Assembly (NCBI GenBank): GCA_958298945.1
Contig: OY282609.1
Span: forward strand, 15,420,326 to 15,484,325
Length of the DNA: 64,000 bases
From: Atherix ibis
Lineage: Eukaryota; Arthropoda; Insecta; Diptera; Athericidae
Direction of reading: 5' to 3'
Part shown: positions 1 to 12,865 of the stretch, piece by piece
Position numbering within the stretch: the stretch's first letter is position 1
Layout: each line of letters opens with the position of its first letter
The notes under the pieces: model-generated
The model's input: only the letters and a program-made list of their open reading frames with translations
Databases searched by the model: none
Told to the model about the DNA's origin: nothing
Translations under genes and position numbers: made by a program

Positions 1-359
1 AAAAATTATCGATCGATTTTTTATTCATTTGCCATTCATTCACTTTTATTTATAAAAATTGCACAATTTGAAAGTAAACCACTTGGAATGGATCTAAATT
101 TTTTTCTTCCATAATATTTTTACAAGATTTCGATATCATTAATTAATTATTATTTGAGTTGAAGTCATCTTTTTTCTCTTAAATGATTTTCATATTTGTA
201 AGAAAACCTTCACAATTTATTGAATTAATCAAAATTTTGCAATTTTATTTTCATTTTAATATTTATAAATATGAGTAGACATTTTCAAAAATGATTATTT
301 AAAAAAATAATATTTAAATTGGAATTAAAAAGAGATCGTAACATTTGTTATTGAAAATG
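1..359. other. AT-rich DNA without a recognisable gene
   Basis: This stretch is AT-rich with homopolymer runs. I see no ORF, RNA gene or terminal repeat. It leads into the tandem repeat that follows. Confidence 0.6.
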
Positions 360-1045
360 GTCACACTCAAGTGGAAATATGAGCAGTGCAGTATTTGTTT
401 TTTTAATAATATATTGTACAATTTTTTTTAACTTCCTAAAAGGATAATCTATTTTTCTATAATTCTGAATGCACATTAATATTTTCTTCGGTCTCCGTTT
501 GGAGAAATCAATTAGGCACCTCAAAAATGAGTGGTTTCCGTAAATCCAAAATATTCAAATTTTTTTAGTATTAAAGCGTGAAAAAAAATAATGTTTCTTC
601 AACTTACAAAAAGGACAATCTACTTTTTATCATTTTGAATTCATATTCAAAGAACTAAAAAAAGGCCTGCGAAGTTTGGATAAATTTATGAAGACCCTCA
701 AGAATAAGTGGTTCTCGTAAATTAGAAATATTTATTAATTTTTCTTTAAATGGTATAAAAATATAAAATACAATATAATTTAAATTTTAACTTAAAAACA
801 AATTAATTATTTTTCTATCAAATTAAAAAAATTATATGATTTTTGTCGGTCCTAGTTTGGAGAAATTTATAGAAGCTCAAAAATAAGAGGACCTAAGAAA
901 TTCAAAATATTTCATTTTTGTTTTCCATGGCATAAAAGAATAAATTTTTTTTTTTAAATTAAAAAAAGAGAATATTTTCTTTTTCTTTAATTTAGAATCC
1001 ATATTAAAAAATAATTTTTTATCGGTCTTCGTTTGGAGAAAAGGC
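360..1045. repeat. Decayed ~178-bp tandem repeat, about four copies
   Basis: A core resembling CGGTCTTCGTTTGGAGAAAT recurs near 489, 664, 847 and 1023, so the spacings are about 175, 183 and 176 bp. Each core is preceded by an AATCTATTTTTCTAT-like stretch and followed by a CTCAAAAATAAGTGGTT-like stretch and an AAATTCAAAATATTcat-like stretch, so whole units are repeated, not just the core. Copies are clearly diverged. It could be a minisatellite or satellite remnant. No coding potential is visible. Confidence 0.7.
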
Positions 1046-3566
1046 GTTGTATATGAAAATTTAAAACTTTTTTTTATTTGTCAGCAAATTTTTTCTTGAT
1101 TTTTTAAAACAACTTTTTGCACATTTTTACTAAAAATTAAAAATTTTTATTTCCAAATCTAAAAACCTTGTTGTAGTTTTAGATTTATTTTCAAATTGAT
1201 TTTTTTACTATGAGTTTTTGCTTTTGTTTATGAAAATCCCACTTATTTTATAATTAGGATTAAACATTTAGTTAGTCGGATTACCTATTTGCATTTGAAT
1301 ATTCCAAAAACAAACAAAAACAAAATTTTGTGAACTATTTTTTGTCGAACTATATGAAAGTCATTAAAACGTTTTTATATTTAACATATAAATTATTCAC
1401 AAAGATTTGGAATAATCTATTAAAATAATATAAATACCAATTTTTTTTAGTTTTGAAGGTTTTATTTTGCCAAAAACAAAAAAAAATATTTCAAAAAGTT
1501 AGTAATTTTGAGTTGTTGACCTTAAAAAAATTATAATAAATTTTTTTTTTGCTGAAATTTTGATAATTTCTTAACTTTAATAGTAATCGTTCAATGGAAA
1601 ATTCGTTTAATTTTAATAGAGAAAAAAATGATTTTGCAGACTACTAAATTATAATATATAATTTTACTGTCACGAAAATTCACTCGGAAAAGTAGCTGGG
1701 AAATTTGTTTGAAACTCAAAGTATGAGTGAGTGATTTTTAGTATCTGAGCGGGTACCTTGTGATTTTCGCAAGATTCATTTTTAAAGAATTATTTATGTG
1801 GCAATTTTCATTAAAGTTGACATTATTATTATGTTAAATAGACAGAAATTACAGTTGTGAACTATTCATATTTTAATAAGGCAAAAAACGGTGTAGGTCT
1901 GCAGTACTGAAAAGGTTCCACCTTCCGACTATGTGGCTATGCTGCCATGCGACCATAATTTATGATGCACGATGAAGCGTTTGACGTCTGCACACCCTCA
2001 GTTTTGGACTCGTACTTGCCAACCAAACATTGTATAATGAATTAAGTGGTCGTAATGTTTACTTAATGGACACTTCTTCACCTAAGAATATAATTAAGTG
2101 CAGGATAAAATTATTATGATCTTAAGTCATTGATTGCTCTCCACTCGATTTGGAATTTTTTTCCCCTTGCATCATCAATGAAACTGCTCAGATTAACTGC
2201 ATAGATAGCAAAAAATAAAACCAATATTTTCGTTAATATTTGGTAAGGCAACTGGAACAATATTTTAGTTGGAGTGTTTCTTAAATCGGTTACCATCAAC
2301 ACCATCAGAGCCCCACAAGTGACATCAAATAAACAACATTTTAAGGACAAGACACGAAATTCGCTCTCGACTGAATATGGTTTTCGTGACTTTCAATTCT
2401 GTTCTGATTTATCGATTAATCGATGGTCGATTGATCAAATATTTTAAGTGGTTTATAGGCGAACATTGACTTTTATTGTCCGACTTTTGGTGAATGGATG
2501 AGTTTGTTTGGATTGCGACAGAGTCCAATGGCGCATTTCTTGACTCCTACTTTGAAAACGGTTTTAATATTATTTACATAATATCACGGAGCGATATCTT
2601 AACAATGTGCACTAATTGTTAATTGGTCTCTGACTTGGCTAATATGCATAAAAGCCAAAAATGAAACTGGTTTAAATTGATGGTCCATGTCGTTTGCCAT
2701 ACTATGGGACCAAAGACTTCGAGACCTCAACAACACTAATCACAGACTATCTGCACAAGACGGTTGTGAATGCACTGGCTTCAAAACCATCTAACCAAAA
2801 ATCTTTTCACTACAGACACAATTTTTTCAGTTCACAAAATTGAGTATAAAGTTTTTTTGAAATGATTTCAAAATAAATCAACACTTATAATTTTATAGAG
2901 AAAACGAGCAAAAAAAATCCTGTTTTTTCAGATAAATTTTTAAGGAAGTTAAAAGGGTCACAAAAGATAATATTTGTTTATTATTAAATATTTGTAACTT
3001 TTGAAACAGGAAAAATATGTATTTAATAATCTTCATAAGATTTCATGTTAAACACTTTAACGATAATCTTTTATTGACATCCAGTTATGTGTGTTTGAAG
3101 TTTTTATGAGCATCCTTATCTGCAGTTATCGACTTCCACGAGCAGTGCATCCCATTCACAATTTACTCGTATGATGCAACTTTGCCGACTGATCGTATTA
3201 TTGTTTTTGGTCGCATAATCTACTTTGGGAAAATGTATTTCAGAGCAAAGCAGAAGGAAAATTACTACTACATAATTTTCAGGTTTTATGTTTTTGTTTT
3301 TGTATTATGCAATTTATCGGGTAGTATTTATCGCGTCTCTTCAATGTCATTTTGTCTGTGAATGTTTGTGGTGAAGAGGAAAATATCAAGCACATTCGAG
3401 TAGATAAGATTTATTTATGTCTGTGGACGTAAGAATGCTATTTCAATTATTATTTTATGGTGAAAATGTTTATATTCTTTTGAAATTATTTTATTAATTT
3501 TTCTATATTTTTATATTAAATAAGATCAGATATAGAAATTTTTAGCTAGAGAATATATTGTACATA
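1046..3566. other. Intergenic, no supported gene
   Basis: Mostly AT-rich. Two less AT-rich patches, near 1890-2030 and 2600-2800, have no convincing ORF. A 78-codon minus ORF at 2114-2350 has no recognisable domain and no good start context. Regulatory DNA is possible but nothing specific can be named. Confidence 0.5.
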
Positions 3567-6250
3567 CACCGCGTGTCCCAAAAATAACCGACCTTTCTAT
3601 TTAAATCATACAACTTGCAGCGCCATCTATTGAAAATTTGCAGCATTAAAAAGATACATTCATCCTCTTTCAAACGCGCTTCATGTAAATCGGATGACAG
3701 ATGTGAAAGTTAGAGCCATTTCAATAAAAGGAAAAGTGTGCTAATGTTACAAAATGGAACAAAGAGCAAATATAAAATTTTGTGTTAAACTTGAAAAAAA
3801 ATTCACTGAGACATACGAATTAATGGAAAAACTTTATGGTGATGATTGTATGAGTTGTACTCAAGTTTATACGAGGTTTACACAATTTAAAAATGGACGT
3901 GAGGATTTAAATGATGAACTAAGGCCAGGTCGTCCAGAAGCTAGTAATCGTGCTGAATTGGTGGGAAAAGTCCGTGAAATCATTGGTATCGATGCAAATT
4001 TTACTACGAGAATGTTGGCTGAGGAATTAAATATGAGTAAAAACACTATTTGGAGAATTTTAACTGAAGATTTGTGTAAAGAACGGTCTGTGCGAGTTTT
4101 GTTCCACTTGAATTAAATGAAGACCAAAAAATCGCTCGTGTGGAGCATTGCAGACATTGTTGAAACTGCTGAAAACAATCCAGATTTTCTTGATTCGGTC
4201 ATAACTGGTGATGAGTTATGGTCCTTTAAATATGACCCTGAAACCAAGCGTCAATCTGCTGAATGGAAGTCCAAAGGCGAGCCAAAACCAAAAAAATTGC
4301 GTTTTCACAACTCTCAAATCAAGACAATGTTGATTACTTTTTATGATTCGAAAGGTATTGTCCAGAAGGTCGAACTGTTAATTGAGAATACTATTTAGGC
4401 GTTTTAGATCGTTTGTGGAAAAGAAGTGGTTGTGTTAGACCTGAATATGCAGCAGGAAAACACCTAGAGATGGAAAGGCGGTTCCAAAAAGTATTGTCTC
4501 ATTGTCACCCTGGACATAAAAACGCTTTTAACTTGGCCCGCTGGGATCGAGTCCTGGAGGCTCTTAAGAACATGGGGGTGCCCTACTACCTACGGAGGAT
4601 GGTCAGATCATACTTCAGTAGTCGACTACTACACTACGAAACGGAGGATGGACCAGCGGAGTATGGGGTCACGGGTGGGGTACCTCAGGGCTCTGTCCTG
4701 ACGCCACTCTTGTGGCACGTCATGTACGACGGCCTACTCCATCTGGAATTACTGACGAACACAACGCTCGTGGCCTTCGCGGACGACGTAGCGGTTGTCC
4801 TTGTAGCCAAACACGTGGAAGTTCTGAGAGCCGCATTCTCCACCACCATCCGGAGGATAAGACAGTGGATGACATCGGCAGACCTGTCATTGGCGGAACA
4901 TAAGACCGAAGCACTCCTTGTGAGTAGCCGGAAGAAAATGGAGACCATTACCATAAGAGTAGGCGACCACGACATCCAGTCGCTAGCCTACATAAGGTAT
5001 CTAGGAGTGGTTTTGGATGCCAGACTCAACTACAAGAAGCACATCTCCAGCGCCAGCAAGAAGGCATCAGCAGTACAGGGCGCACTTTCGCGGATAATGC
5101 CCAATGTCGGAGGCCCCAGGCAAATTCGAAGACGACTACTGGCAACTGTAGTAACCTCCGTCCTGCTATACGGAGCACCAGTGTGGGCGAAATCGCCAGA
5201 GCTAACAACATACCGCAAGACAATGTCATCAGTCCAGCAGTTCCAGCGATCAGAGTGGCGTCAGCATACCGAACGGTATCACACGATGCGGTCAACGTTG
5301 TGGCATCATGCCCACCCATCGACATGCTGGCAGGAGAGCGAGAACGCCAATATCGTAGGAAGAAGGAAGAGCGGCGAAAGGTCCTCTGTGACCCGAGAGC
5401 TCGACGAAGGGTTGGTGGACTCATCGACTGATCCCAGATGTCACCAAATGGGTCACTCGTCTGCACGGGGAAGTCGGGTATTACATCACCCAACTCTTGA
5501 CTGGACATGGATGCTTTCGGGCATACTTGCACAGATTCAAGAGAACAGACTCCCCAAACTGTCATCGTTGCTACGATATGCTGGAAGATGCAGAACACGT
5601 GTTCTTCCAATGCCCCTTTTACGAGAGGACAAGGGCAGAACTGAAGAAAAATCTGGACCGTTCCATCAGTCCAGAAAACATAGTGGAGTGCATGCTGAAG
5701 AACCAATCGGCTTGGAACAAAGTTGCAGAGTACGCGGAATCTATCATCAAGGATCTTCACACCACGTACGAAGAATAGGCCGCGAGGCGTCATAACATCG
5801 GGACAGCAGTTAAATATAATAAATAGTAAAATATTATAAGAACGCCCCGGCGAAGTAGTATTTACAAAGAGTGCCGCCGGGGAACCATCTTTCCGGGAGC
5901 AAGGGTAGAGGTACAGGTTAGGTTTTAGCGAGGTAAAAATCCCGCATAACTCGTCTGACAGGTAGAAGGCCTCCCAGTCGAGTACCTTTTGAAGGTAATT
6001 CACCACCTCAAAAGACCAAATTAATTGAACAAATTTTTGATGAAAAAAACGGATTTCTCTCATCAACCACCCTCCGTATTCGCCTGATCTATCACCATGT
6101 GACTATTTTCTATTTCCAAAACTGAAAACCAAGATGAAAAGAGCATTTTATGATGTTATGCCAGCCATTCAAGCAGCCGTAACCGAGGTGCTGAAGAACA
6201 TTCCTATAAATGACATAAAAAAATCTATGTCTAATGGAACCTATTTTGAA
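3567..6250 (+). mobile_element. Mariner-family element, disrupted by a retrotransposon
   Basis: A Tc1/mariner-type transposase starts at 3754 (MEQRANIKF...). It has an N-terminal helix-turn-helix region, the GRPEAS linker and the first catalytic Asp in VITGDELW (about 4203-4226). The reading frame shifts near 4085 and 4155, and an in-frame stop follows near 4381. The protein breaks off after VRPEYAAGKH (about 4440-4468), where retrotransposon sequence begins. It resumes about 6013 with TKLIEQIFDEKNG and contains YSPDLSPCDYFLF with the third catalytic Asp. The block that should carry the second Asp (HDNA-type) is absent. A left terminal-repeat-like end (GCGTGTCCCAAAAATAACC) lies at about 3571. 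I do not see a matching right end, so the 3' side is decayed or lost. Inactive. Confidence 0.85.
4465..6012 (+). mobile_element. 5'-truncated R1-like non-LTR retrotransposon inside the mariner
   Basis: Only the 3' part of ORF2 is present. From about 4520 the reverse-transcriptase palm and thumb read KNAFNLARWDRVLEAL, then GVPQGSVLTPLLW, then the FADD catalytic box near 4775, then YLGVVLD and LLYGAPVWA. Near 5230 the frame changes and the sequence continues as VASAYRTVS and PPIDMLAGER (to 5431). It changes again at about 5490 to a C-terminal segment with a CHRC...H...C zinc-knuckle pattern, ending at a stop at 5776-5778. A less AT-rich 3' UTR of about 230 bp follows. Base composition is far richer in G+C than the surroundings, which marks it as foreign to its neighbourhood. 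R1-type clade assignment rests on motif resemblance. Two frameshifts and the truncation make it dead. Confidence 0.85.
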
Positions 6251-9200
6251 TAAATAATAACTTTCAAAGATAATATGTTATAATGTTTATTTTATTCTAG
6301 GGTATATCCAAAAAGTTTAGTTAACTAAAACACAATTTAATATCATAATTTGATACAATTTCTATATTATTATATTGATTTTAAGTTGGCATTATGTATA
6401 GAAAAGGATATGATGCATATAGTAACCACGTAACTTTTTGCACGATAAGATAATATTTGATGAATTTCTTAAACTTTTCGGACTATAATTCCACCATTAC
6501 TTAACTGATGTTAGTTTTAAATACTTTAAAGTTTACAAATTATCTACGCAAACATAATTAATTGGATCATTTTATAAAGAACAGTTCGAAAGGACGGTAA
6601 ATGGGAGAAATTACTCGTATTGAGAACTTTTCGTACAATAAAGCCAAAATTTATTGTGATGTCGTATTGTTGAATTTGCATATAGTCTGTAATACGTCAT
6701 TCAAGTTCAGGCTCAAAAATGTCCCTTGTCATACTGCCGTAGTATTCCGAAATGGGCCAAAAACACCTACAATGGTAAGGTTTTTAGATCCCCATAATTG
6801 GCAATTTTACCCATTTTGTAGAATTTTTGTAAAATATAAATATAATATAAAATGGCAATGTAAAAGCTATATAAATGCTATTATAAATCGTAAATACATT
6901 TAACAGCTTGTAAATGGTAAGTTAATACTTTCCAAATTATGAAATGGATAAACTCATACCATACATTCAAAAGTGCGCTTGGATAGGATAACGATGACCA
7001 AAGTACAAAAACGTTCGATAAAGTACGAACTGCATTAACATTGAAGAGAATTAGGACACTTAAATGACAGAAATGCTTTTACCGCTGATTCAGTAATTTG
7101 CTAATTAAATTAACAATTTCGTTAAACTGTTCGAATTTTGTTAGTGATTTGCGTATTTTTCTCAATGAATGATTTTTTTAAATTTTCTAATTTTTTCTGT
7201 AAAAAAACGTAAATTTTTTTATGATTAGCTTAATGTATTTCATAAAAAAATTTACTTTTTCATTATATGATTAATTGAATACTTTCACAAAGTGTTTATT
7301 GTAAGAAAATTCATAGAAATTCACAATTTTACATAAACTCTCCAAACTTACTTCCATTTAATAGTTAATTACTAAGCTAATTATAAATATTTATTAAATC
7401 TTTGCATTGAAAGATATCTCAAACTATGTAGATATTATTACGATTAGTTTTTGTTTCTCTATTATTTTTCAAATACTATTGTATTTAAAAATTATTAAAC
7501 AATTTTAATGCGTTAAATCGTAATTGAAAATTAGTGAGAAAAAAAAACATATGTAATCGTAACTTTCATCAGATTTTAGATAGTTAATTATAGTTTGAAT
7601 AATTAATTTTATATTTTACGAAGAAAAAAAACTTTGATAAATTTTATTTAATATTAAAAAATAAACACTTTAACAAATTATCCGAAATTAAAATAATAAC
7701 AAATTTATATTAAAAATAAAAAATTCTAAAAAATTAGTATGAACGATTTTAGTTTTGTTCAAAAATATTAAATTTCTTTAAAATTTTTATATTAGTTTTC
7801 TATAAAAAACACTAGATTTAATAGAATTTAGATCTACAATTTGTCCTTCACTGGACTAATAATATTTATATAAAATTCGATTTGTAAACTAGTTCGATTT
7901 TAGTATAAATTTATACAGAAATTTAGAAAATATTTGCAAACAATTAATTTACATAAATTATGTAATTTTATATAAAAAAAAATTCGGACCACTTTATCGT
8001 TAATGGTTTCTCACCTAATAAACCTCAAGGATAATGGCGACCTGTTAAGCAACATAACTTATTGAACCTAATTTATATGATATTCTTTTAAAAGATAAAC
8101 TGAAAATACCTTAAAAAAATTATAATTTATTCTAGGTTTTTATTTGGAATTATAATAAGGAAGAGAATATTACATATTTAAGTTATCATTATCATTTTTA
8201 CATCAACAATGTTTAATTAATTCGGATTTTCCAACAATATTTTGCAAAACTCTTAGCATAATTCCTTATCAGAATCAATTATCACCATTTTACTTTTTTT
8301 AAGTTATTTTATTTTGTTGGTTTTTTTAGGAATTCTAATAAAATAATTTATATTATTCTAGTAAAAAATAAGTAAAAATTTCTTACAAATAAACTGACAA
8401 AATTATTGTATCAACATTAAATTTAATGATTTCTTTTTTATTTTATTGAATAGAGAAAAAACAACAACAAAAATTATATTAATATATATTGTAAAAATTT
8501 CACCAAATCTTAGTTTATAAATTAATTACCCAAATTTCGAAAACAAAATAAAATTAATAACTTAACATAAAATCGTACTATTGAAAATTTCACTTTTACT
8601 ATCATTTTTTCGTTTGGGCGTTTGTTAACTAAGGTCATTTGCTTCATGCTTCTAATTTTTTATATACATTTATTTAAGAGAAAATTTATTAACTTTAAAA
8701 GATATTCATTTTTATTTAAATAATTAAAAAAAAAATAAAGAAGAATTGAAATTTTAATCAAAACACTAACAAATTACGAATAGTTTCTTTAGAAAATTTC
8801 CACTTTTCAGACATGTTACACTTACTTCATTATCCATAACAAATATAATAAATTTTATTTTATATGGTAATTAATTGCTTGACTCAAAGTGTATTATTTC
8901 TTATTTACAGCAAAGAATTTCCTAATTCCTTCTTCATATATAAATTGACAGAAATTATTTTGACAGGTTTCGATGGCATAATATCAACATTGAGATGCGG
9001 ATCACTCGTAAAAGTCACTTGGGAGTTTTAAAACACGAAGTATTTTTCTTTATAATTTTAAACTTCACACTTGAAAAAAAATTTCAAAAAATATTTTAAT
9101 ATCCACTAAATTTATGATTTTATGTACAAAAAAATAATTGGCATTATCCGGTGCTCTTGAAATTTTCAATTTAATTAATACAAGTCTTGAGTTATATTTA

Positions 9201-11634
9201 ACGAAATGTAAATTTAACATAGAAGCCTAAATTTTATGGTATTATGATTTCAATAGTAATAAGGTAGTCCTTTTTTAATAATTATTTTTATGTATTCTTT
9301 TTAATGATATTTTTGATTTTATTTTAGAGTTCATCTTTGATGATTCTTTTGAAAAGCAATCACCAGAAAAAGCAGAATTTTATCAATTAATTTTCTTAAA
9401 ATTTAACAACAATATTTGGAGTAATTTCAGAAATTTACTTTTAGTTAATACTAATTGACAAAAAAAATGAAAAATTTCTAAATTTGAACCTCAATCGACA
9501 GAAAATTTATTAATTTGTCAGATTTGATGATATTCTAACATTTGCAGTGTTTTATATAAAATTTATCCAACTTTTGATAAAGTAGAAAAATGCATACAAC
9601 TTTAAAAGAATTTTAAGAAATATTTATTGGTTTATCAAAATCAAGAACGTTTCAAAAATTTATTTTTTTTTTTATTAAAAATGCACAAAATTTTGAAGTA
9701 GTCCATTGAAATATATTTAATTTGTTTCCCAATTTTTTTAAATTTACTTAAAAATTTTCTGGTAACTTGTGAATAATTTTAAAAGTCCCATACTAAATAA
9801 TTTTACTTATTGACGTATTCATCATTCGATGTTTGTACGAAACATCAGTATTCAAAGCCTGTTGTTACAAAAAATCAGTAACCGATGGTATCTAGCTTAT
9901 TGTAGTAAACAAATATTTTTTTGCTAAATGGCAAACTTTAAACTAAACATATATTATATTAAATAATCCATATAGTTAACAACTGTTCAATAAAATGACT
10001 GTACTTTCCAAATTATAAAATGAATAATCGCTTAATTTCTTATTTTAAGGACTGCAACAAAATTTTGCAATGGTTTACTTCAAATATTATTTTAAATTTT
10101 AGCAAATTTAAAAATAAAATTATATTTTTTTATTATTCATTTATGAGGGAATTTTTAACAGAAAACATTACTTTTTTAACATTTAACTAGTTGCATTTTC
10201 GATTGAAAAATTCCATTTTATACAATAAATCTTCTACTTGTATATATATATATATATATATTTATAGAAATAATACACATATTAATCTAATCAAATTATT
10301 ATAATAACAATAATATTGAATAAAATATATAAAAATCCAAAATTTATCTGCAATCTATAAACTAATTTTATGAAGAAAAAAAATAGGAGGCACTTCCCTG
10401 TCATTTTTCGTTTGAGTGAAAATTTGTTCAACTGAAGAGCATTTTTACGAAATCACAAGCGTTTGTTGATGATCTTCTCTGTTTTCATCGGTTATGCAAA
10501 ATATGCTAATAAAGTCAAAATGCAACATTTTTTCAAAGAAAAGTAAGATTAATTGAAGTAGGAGCAACTTTGGGGTTGGGCTTGGTTTTTTTATTATTTT
10601 GATTTCGTTTTCATGTCTCAAGATGGCATTCCTTTTTGATGATATTTGGTGTTAATCCCATTCTCCTTTTGACAGGCAAAATTAAAACAAATTTCAAACG
10701 AACCTCTTCTTTAGCGATGAATGGTCAGACTTTGAAGATTAAAGCAATTTCTCCATTGAAATAACTCGTTAATCATCATCATGAGGCTCAAATTCAGTAT
10801 CAGCATCATCACGATTACCACCAGCGGTTTTGTCAAAAAATCATTTCAATTCGCACGTACATATTTCCTGTTTTTTTTTTGGGTATGACCAGGTAGGAAT
10901 GAATACCTTTACCCTAACACCACTATCGATACCTCGGAAGAAATGGCGAAGTTTGAGACATTAAAAGCTATCGAAAAAGTCATTACATGTCCAAAGATAA
11001 CCATAATATTCCCCATCATCAATCATTAAAAGATGAATTCCACATTCCAAATGGAGTAAAAAAATAACAAAAAATATTTTCCGCTAATAATAGTAAAAAA
11101 CATTTAACATTTCATTGACGGCACAAGTTGATAGTACGATCATCTGGGCACGCGGTGAATAATGCCCGATTTGTTTTTGTTGCTTCTGTTTGCACAATGA
11201 TCATATTCTGCATACGTTTAATTATTTTTAATTAGTAATTTAAGACCCCGAATCTTTTGTACTTGAGATGTAATACTGCTCATTTGTCGCACTACTAATA
11301 GTATAAACGAAAAACGCCCCTAAGCAAAACTGCAATCATTTTAGCAAGAAGCAAGATGAAAGTTTGTTGAAAATATTTATCGAAAAGAATAATTGATTAT
11401 TGCGTAATTTTATTATCTCACATCAAAATCATAACTTGACTAGGTCAGATAAAAATATATCGAAGGAAGTATGCACACCTTAATTTTTGTAAGCGATGCG
11501 ATACGGTACGGTATGATACGATGAATGCTGATCACCAACAATGACGGCCGCCCAGGGCTTTTCTGTCATTATTCTCAGTGTGAAAGTAAACAATTTATTT
11601 AATTTTTGGTAATTTTCGATGACATTTCCAGAGG
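6251..11634. other. Long AT-rich intergenic region
   Basis: About 5.4 kb with no supported gene. A 100-codon plus ORF at 6601-6903 shows no family features. A (TA)n microsatellite lies at 10241-10261. The part from 10400 to 11600 is somewhat less AT-rich (including a CATCATCATgag-type tract near 10770) but every frame has frequent stops. I see no terminal repeats or transposase motifs. Confidence 0.5.
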
Positions 11635-12066
11635 TCACAGTAGTTTACATATTTTTCTATACAGAAAACAAAACAAAAAATAACCAATAATAATAATATT
11701 CATTATTGTTATTAGTAATATAATTATTTGAATAAAGGTAATGACAATAATTGAGATGATAACGTTGGTCAAAAATGGGGACATCGATTGCTCACAAACC
11801 TGAAAATTGAAAATCTTCAGAAAAAAAACAACGATGGATTTTTCATTACACTTGAAGATACTAATCTGAAGCTGTGCTGTTGTATTGGGATAGTATGTGC
11901 CACTTATCAGAGTTGATGGTACCAAATCGTAACAGACAATCCACTTGGACTTCGACGGTGAATTGAAGCTCTTTTGATGGCGGCAAAAAGAAACTTTCAA
12001 TTTCATTTCAACAGCTTCACTTTTTTTACGTACCAAACCGGGTCTGGTCAGTGTAGATGTCTTGTC
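11635..12066 (-). CDS. Unidentified exon-like ORF with a hydrophobic C-terminus
   Basis: Reading down from 12066 on the minus strand, a splice-acceptor-like AAATAG is followed directly by an open frame starting DKTSTLTRPGLVRKK. The first 70 or so codons (to about 11850) have mixed, coding-like composition, unlike the flanking DNA, and include SKSKWIVCYDLVPS and SGTYYPNTTAQLQ with one N-glycosylation-like NTT and several Cys. The frame then runs into an AT-rich segment encoding a long Ile-rich hydrophobic stretch and stops at 11635. A GTAATG donor-like site at 11849 could end the exon earlier. I do not recognise the family. It could be the last or an internal exon of a membrane or extracellular protein whose other exons lie elsewhere on the minus strand. 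Confidence 0.35.
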   Translation of the reverse strand, partial: DKTSTLTRPGLVRKKSEAVEMKLKVSFCRHQKSFNSPSKSKWIVCYDLVPSTLISGTYYPNTTAQLQISIFKCNEKSIVVFFLKIFNFQVCEQSMSPFLTNVIISIIVITFIQIIILLITIMNIIIIGYFLFCFLYRKICKLL

Positions 12067-12753
12067 CTATTTACACACTTTTTAGTGTATCTTATGCATT
12101 TCTCTTCCATTGAGAGGAAAAGTAAAAACAAGACAAGGTAAGACTCGAAATTGAAAAAAACTCGGAAATATTTTGCGATGGCATGTGTATTACCGTGAAA
12201 TGTTGAAGTGAAAATAAGTGCTGTGCTTTTTCCTTGTCAAAATACAGATCTGTGAAAAGAGTCCTCTTAAATAACTATAGAATTATGCAATGTGGAGTAA
12301 AGTAAATTGAACTCGCTTAGCTTTAACGTAATATAGTCTGTCACAGATACAATTGTATACTCTCAAAAGGTTCACGAGTATCGAAAGCAACAGTGTCGAT
12401 CCAAAGCACATATTTGGTGGATTAGATGTCTTTAAACACGCTAATCGCCTATAAACCATTTTCGCCCATTTAACATGGAAATGTGAAAAATTACACAATA
12501 CAATATGGGCTGGCATTTTTCCTGACCTTAGTCACTACTCCGCCTTATTTAAAAAACTTGGTTTCAGAATTTAGGAAACTACTTTCCTTTCACCCAGCAT
12601 AACATGTTATCAATTTAGTAGTTCGGAAATTATATCCCTGTCATTTGCCATCTATCAAACACATATAACACAGTAAGTAACATTTATTTATGACTAAACT
12701 TGGCGTCTTTTATTATGAATTTCTGAACTATCAAGCAATCTGTCAAAATTGGA

Positions 12754-12864
12754 CGGGAAATAAGCCTCTTCGCTAAGGAAAATTTTTGTACGAACCGTGG
12801 CTACGGATTCTGCCGTAGCCATGTTTCGCACAAAATTTTCTTTAGCGCATAGGCTCATTTCTCA
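12754..12864. repeat. Imperfect ~110-nt hairpin (53-nt arms, 6-nt loop)
   Basis: The left arm (12754-12806) and right arm (12813-12864) are near-complementary. The inner core CGTGGCTACGG/CCGTAGCCATG closes on the loop ATTCTG, and pairing continues through AAAATTTT and GCTAA blocks out to GAAATAAGCC/GGCTCATTTC. About six or seven mismatches and one bulge are visible. It abuts the transposase relic that follows. Confidence 0.75.
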
Positions 12865-12865
12865 C

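Noticed and set aside
4685..5218. Several 60-96-codon ORFs on both strands inside the retrotransposon, and the 346-codon minus ORF at 5026-6066
   Set aside because: They are shadow frames of the G+C-rich reverse transcriptase. No domain is visible in them.
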